A stretch of DNA of 64,000 nucleotides from Aliarcobacter faecis. GTDB taxonomy: Bacteria > Campylobacterota > Campylobacteria > Campylobacterales > Arcobacteraceae. The stretch lies in contig NZ_CP053837.1 of NCBI RefSeq assembly GCF_013201705.1, positions 2,232,001 through 2,296,000 on the forward strand, read 5' to 3'. The position numbers and the translations under genes were made by a program. The notes below the pieces were generated by a model. That model was not told where the DNA came from. It did not search any database and saw only the letters and a program-made list of their open reading frames with translations. Numbering within the stretch: the first letter of the stretch is position 1; each line of letters starts with the position of its first letter. Of the stretch, positions 60,890 to 64,000 are shown in pieces.

Positions 60890-62224
60890 ATGAATAGAAG
60901 AGATTTATTAAAATTAGGAACATTAGTTACAGCAGTAACTGCAACATCTGTTTTTGGAGCAACTCAAGTAAAAGAGGAGCCAAAAAAAGAGGAAAAAATT
61001 ATAAAACCACTAAATAATGGTGATAGAGTAATCATCATTGGTGGAGGATTTGCAGGTTTAACTGTTGCAAAAAATATAAAATTAAATAATGCTAAAGCAG
61101 AAGTTATAGTTTTTGAGTCAAAGAATATATTTGCATCTTGTCCATATAGCAATTTATGGTTTGGTGGAGTTAAAAATGTTGATTATAATAACTTAGTTTT
61201 TTCACCTTTAAAACCTGCTTCAAACTATGATTTTGACATTATAAATGATAAAGTTGTATCAATAAATAGAGATAAAAAATTAGTTACTACTTTAAATGGA
61301 AGCTATGAATACTCTTTATTAGTTATATCAACAGGAATAGAGTATGATTATTCAACTTTTGGATTAGATGAAAAAGAGGCAAGAAAAGCTTACTCAAAAT
61401 TTCCAGCTAGTTATAATGGTGGATTTGAGCAATTATCTCTAAAAGAAAATATTGAGAACTTTAAAGGTGGAGTTTTTGTTATAACAGTACCAAAAGGTAT
61501 CTATAGATGTCCACCTGCTCCTTACGAAAGAGCCTCTTTAGTTGCTGATTATTTTAAATCTAAAAAGATAAATGCAAAAGTTGTTGTATTAGATCCAAGA
61601 GAGAAACCAGCAGCTAAAGCAAAAGGATTTTTAGAAGCATTTAATACTTTATATAAAGATTATTTAGAGTATATTCCAAATGCAAATATTACAAAAATCG
61701 ATGTAGATAAAAAAACTATCTTTTATGATAAAACAAATCTAAAAGAAGCAGAAACTACAAAAGAGAGTCTAGTTTTTGATGATGCAAATATTATTCCTAG
61801 CAATAAAGCTTCTAAACTTTTAGCAAATAGTGGTTTAGAATTAACACCAGAAGGGTGGGGAAGAGTAAAAACACCAACATTTAGAAGTTTAAATGATGAT
61901 AGTGTATATTTAGTTGGAGATGTTCTAGGAGAGTATCCTTTCCCAAAAAGTGCTCAAATGGCACACTCTTGTGGAATTATTCTTGGTGAACAAATAGCAA
62001 AAAGATTAAATAAAGAAGACCCAAAAGAGGGTAGTGTATATCCACAAAATGTATGTTACTCTTTAGTAAGTCAAAATAGTGGAATTTATGTAACTCATAA
62101 AGCATATTTAGATACAGATGGAAAAGTAAAAGTTAAAACTGAGCTTTTTGAAGATATAGAAAAAGAGACATTTGATTCAACAAAAGCTTGGTATGCTGGT
62201 ATTACTTCAAATATTTTTGAGTAA
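60890..62224 (+). CDS. Sulfide dehydrogenase flavoprotein (FCSD/SoxF-like), Tat-exported
   Basis: The 444-residue protein begins with a Tat signal (MNRRDLLKLGTLVTAVTATSVFG) and an FAD motif (VIIIGGGFAGLTVAKNI). FCSD features are FASCPYSNLWFGG, IYRCPPAPYERASLVADYF and VGDVLGEYPFPKSAQMA. Cys207 and Cys389 correspond in spacing to the redox disulfide pair of flavocytochrome c sulfide dehydrogenase; Cys84 is an extra. It oxidises sulfide to polysulfide or sulfur in the periplasm. No cytochrome subunit is adjacent. It is two bases from the desulfurase stop. Confidence 0.88.
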   Translation: MNRRDLLKLGTLVTAVTATSVFGATQVKEEPKKEEKIIKPLNNGDRVIIIGGGFAGLTVAKNIKLNNAKAEVIVFESKNIFASCPYSNLWFGGVKNVDYNNLVFSPLKPASNYDFDIINDKVVSINRDKKLVTTLNGSYEYSLLVISTGIEYDYSTFGLDEKEARKAYSKFPASYNGGFEQLSLKENIENFKGGVFVITVPKGIYRCPPAPYERASLVADYFKSKKINAKVVVLDPREKPAAKAKGFLEAFNTLYKDYLEYIPNANITKIDVDKKTIFYDKTNLKEAETTKESLVFDDANIIPSNKASKLLANSGLELTPEGWGRVKTPTFRSLNDDSVYLVGDVLGEYPFPKSAQMAHSCGIILGEQIAKRLNKEDPKEGSVYPQNVCYSLVSQNSGIYVTHKAYLDTDGKVKVKTELFEDIEKETFDSTKAWYAGITSNIFE

Positions 62225-62246
62225 AGGGTTTTAAACCCTTTATTTT
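62223..62246 (+). terminator. Terminator-like hairpin inside the operon
   Basis: AAAGGGTTT-T-AAACCCTTT (62223-62241) is a perfect stem ending in TATTTT. It lies between the flavoprotein and EAL genes, so it may reduce expression of the EAL-cysE end. Confidence 0.6.
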
Positions 62247-62259
62247 AATAAGGGTTAAA

Positions 62260-63480
62260 ATGATAGATAAAGAGAATGAAGAGAATAGAATAAATCTTCC
62301 AAATAGAAAAGTTTTTATTAAAGACAACAAAGATAACAAATTCAATAAAGTTGCAATCTTTGATATAAATGGATTTGGAAATATAAACCACTATTATGGA
62401 TATGAGTTTGGGGAAAAGGTTTTAAAAATAATATCTTTGAGATTGGTAGAGAAATTTTTAAATAGTAATATTTACTATTTAGGAGGAGATATTTTTGCTG
62501 CTACTTCAAGTAGTGATATTTCAAAAGATAGATTTATTCAAACTGTAAAAGCTATTATTTGGTATTTTGGATACTCTCCCATTGAACTTGATGGTTATAA
62601 AGTATATATACCTTTAAGAGCTGGAGTTGCTATAAATTATACAGAACTTCTTTTTAGTGCAGAATTTGCACTAAAACAAACAAGAGTTGTAAAACATAAT
62701 TTAGTTATTTATGATAGCGAGCAACACGATATTTGTCATCCAACCTCTTCAACTATAGAACAAGATTTATATTGGGAAACACAAATTATTCAAGCTATAA
62801 AAAAAGATAAATTTGAGATTTTTGCTCAATCAATTAATAATCAGAATGAAAAAAAATATGAGATTTTAGTAAGAATGAAAGACTCAAAAGGAAAAATTGT
62901 CTCTCCTTATTTTTTTATAGATAGGTCAAAAAAGATAAATTTATATAGCGAAATTACAAAAAAAGTAATTCAAAAATCTTTTGAGTTTTTTGAAAATAGA
63001 TCTATTCAGTTTAGTATAAATCTATCAATTAGTGATATTTTAGAGAAAGATGTTATTGATTTTTTAATTCAAAAAATATATGAGTTTGATATTGGAGATT
63101 TTTTAACTATTGAAATAACAGAGAGTGAAGGGATAGAAAGTCTTGAAGAGGTAATCTCTTTTATAAAAATAGTTAAAAACTTAGGAGTAAAAATTGCAAT
63201 AGATGATTTTGGTACAGGTTACTCAAATTTTTCATATTTAGTAAAACTCCAAGCAGATTTTATAAAAATTGATGGCTCTATAATTCAAGATATAAATAGA
63301 TCAAAAACAGCAAAGGCTGTAATTGAAGCAATAGTATTTTTTGCACAAAAAGTAGGTATGAAAACTATCGCTGAATTTGTCTCTTCAAAAGAGATTTATG
63401 AAAGTTGTAAAGAGTTAAATATCGACTATTTTCAAGGGTATTGGTTTGATGAACCAAAAAATGTTAAAGATTTAAAATAG
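62260..63480 (+). CDS. Degenerate GGDEF plus EAL-domain protein
   Basis: The 406-residue protein has an N-terminal GGDEF-like domain with a decayed active site (YLGGDIFAATSS in place of GGDEF) at about residues 1-160. An EAL domain follows (about 165-400). Its motif reads YEILVRM, and DDFGTGYSNFSYL, the KIDGS lysine and QGYWF are present, so hydrolysis of cyclic di-GMP is plausible. No transmembrane segment or sensor domain is seen. Its location inside a sulfur operon is unusual. Confidence 0.85.
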   Translation: MIDKENEENRINLPNRKVFIKDNKDNKFNKVAIFDINGFGNINHYYGYEFGEKVLKIISLRLVEKFLNSNIYYLGGDIFAATSSSDISKDRFIQTVKAIIWYFGYSPIELDGYKVYIPLRAGVAINYTELLFSAEFALKQTRVVKHNLVIYDSEQHDICHPTSSTIEQDLYWETQIIQAIKKDKFEIFAQSINNQNEKKYEILVRMKDSKGKIVSPYFFIDRSKKINLYSEITKKVIQKSFEFFENRSIQFSINLSISDILEKDVIDFLIQKIYEFDIGDFLTIEITESEGIESLEEVISFIKIVKNLGVKIAIDDFGTGYSNFSYLVKLQADFIKIDGSIIQDINRSKTAKAVIEAIVFFAQKVGMKTIAEFVSSKEIYESCKELNIDYFQGYWFDEPKNVKDLK

Positions 63481-63495
63481 GTAAGGATTACTTAA

Positions 63496-64000
63496 ATGGG
63501 AATAAGTAAAAATGGAAAAATAAAATTATTTGAACAGATAAAAGAGGATTTTAATCTTCCAAAAAATAATGATCCTGCATTAAATTCAAGATTAGAAATT
63601 TTTTTTAATTACCCTGGTGTTTGGGCAATAATAAATTATAGAGTGGCAAATAAATTCTATTTAAAAGGCTTTAAAAGATTAGCGAGAGTTTATAGTGGGA
63701 TTAGTCAATTTCTAACAAATACTGATATTCATCCAGCAGCAACTATTGGAAGAAGAGTTTTTATTGACCATGGAATTGGTGTTGTTATTGGCGAAACTAC
63801 AATTATTGAAGATGATGTTTTAATTTATCAAGGTGTTACTCTTGGAGGTGTTAGTTTAAATAAAGGCAAAAGACATCCAACCATTAAATCAAATAGTGTT
63901 ATTGGAAGTGGTGCAAAAGTTTTAGGTAATATTACTGTTGGTTCTAATAGCAAAATTGGTGCAAATTCAGTTGTAATAAATGATATTCCTGATTATTCAA
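63496..64000 (+). CDS. cysE: Serine O-acetyltransferase, partial (runs off the window)
   Basis: The frame opens at ATG 63496, seven bases after AAGGAT, and stays open to the window end. It shows the SAT pattern: [20 protein letters not shown], then left-handed beta-helix repeats ([42 protein letters not shown]). It acetylates serine to O-acetylserine, the acceptor for CysM. The C-terminus, including the cysteine-feedback tail if present, is outside the window. Confidence 0.94.
   Translation, partial: MGISKNGKIKLFEQIKEDFNLPKNNDPALNSRLEIFFNYPGVWAIINYRVANKFYLKGFKRLARVYSGISQFLTNTDIHPAATIGRRVFIDHGIGVVIGETTIIEDDVLIYQGVTLGGVSLNKGKRHPTIKSNSVIGSGAKVLGNITVGSNSKIGANSVVINDIPDYS

Overview
The window looks like a chromosomal segment of an Arcobacter-group bacterium (Campylobacterota). 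It is very AT-rich, with codons ending in A or T. The gatB-gpsA pair and the rluA-like/purB/nrdA neighbourhood match my recollection of Campylobacter jejuni gene order. The species call is inference. I see no rRNA, tRNA, CRISPR array, transposase gene or replication origin.

Region 1 (about 1-19,600) is housekeeping: the end of an Fe-S/flavin D-lactate dehydrogenase, a SurA-like chaperone, gatB, gpsA, an HxlR regulator divergent from a YhdH-type oxidoreductase, an OmpA-type protein, nrdB, nrdA, purB, a pseudouridine synthase, a TelA-like locus, a TRIC-family channel, thyX and a large sensory diguanylate cyclase.

Region 2 (about 19,900-40,700) is an iron and heme acquisition island. It holds a hugZ-hmuTUV-receptor-chaN operon, an AraC regulator, an ABC exporter broken by a stop codon at its Q-loop, and a HutX-like heme carrier. 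A YedE/YedF pair and a RhuM-PLD gene follow. Beyond them lies a FecI/FecR/STN-receptor surface-signalling system with PepSY and DUF3325/DUF3649-like genes, into which two toxin-antitoxin modules are inserted. Repeated dyads at promoters suggest shared iron or heme control.

Region 3 (about 40,800-64,000) starts with typA and then becomes a sulfur island behind an IscR-like Rrf2 regulator with three cysteines. One operon (about 43,260-54,270) carries two ssuA-ssuD pairs, ssuCB, a second ABC importer, an OsmC protein and a DszC/SfnB-like flavoprotein, apparently for organosulfur scavenging. A second operon (about 54,370 to beyond 64,000) encodes a sulfate-binding protein and a protein-thiocarboxylate cysteine pathway (CysM, a JAMM peptidase, a CysO-like carrier ending in Gly-Gly-Leu, and a MoeZ-like activator). 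It continues with a Family 2A encapsulin shell, a cysteine desulfurase with a disordered N-terminal extension (likely cargo), a periplasmic sulfide-dehydrogenase flavoprotein, an EAL protein and CysE.

Both sulfur operons begin with near-identical consensus promoters, an operator-like inverted repeat at the start site, and a tiny reading frame encoding Met-Met-Cys-Asp-Met-Cys-Lys. A conserved block ending in an ACA-N5-TGT dyad follows. The encapsulin/cysteine operon and the twin Cys-Met leader peptides are the most interesting content.
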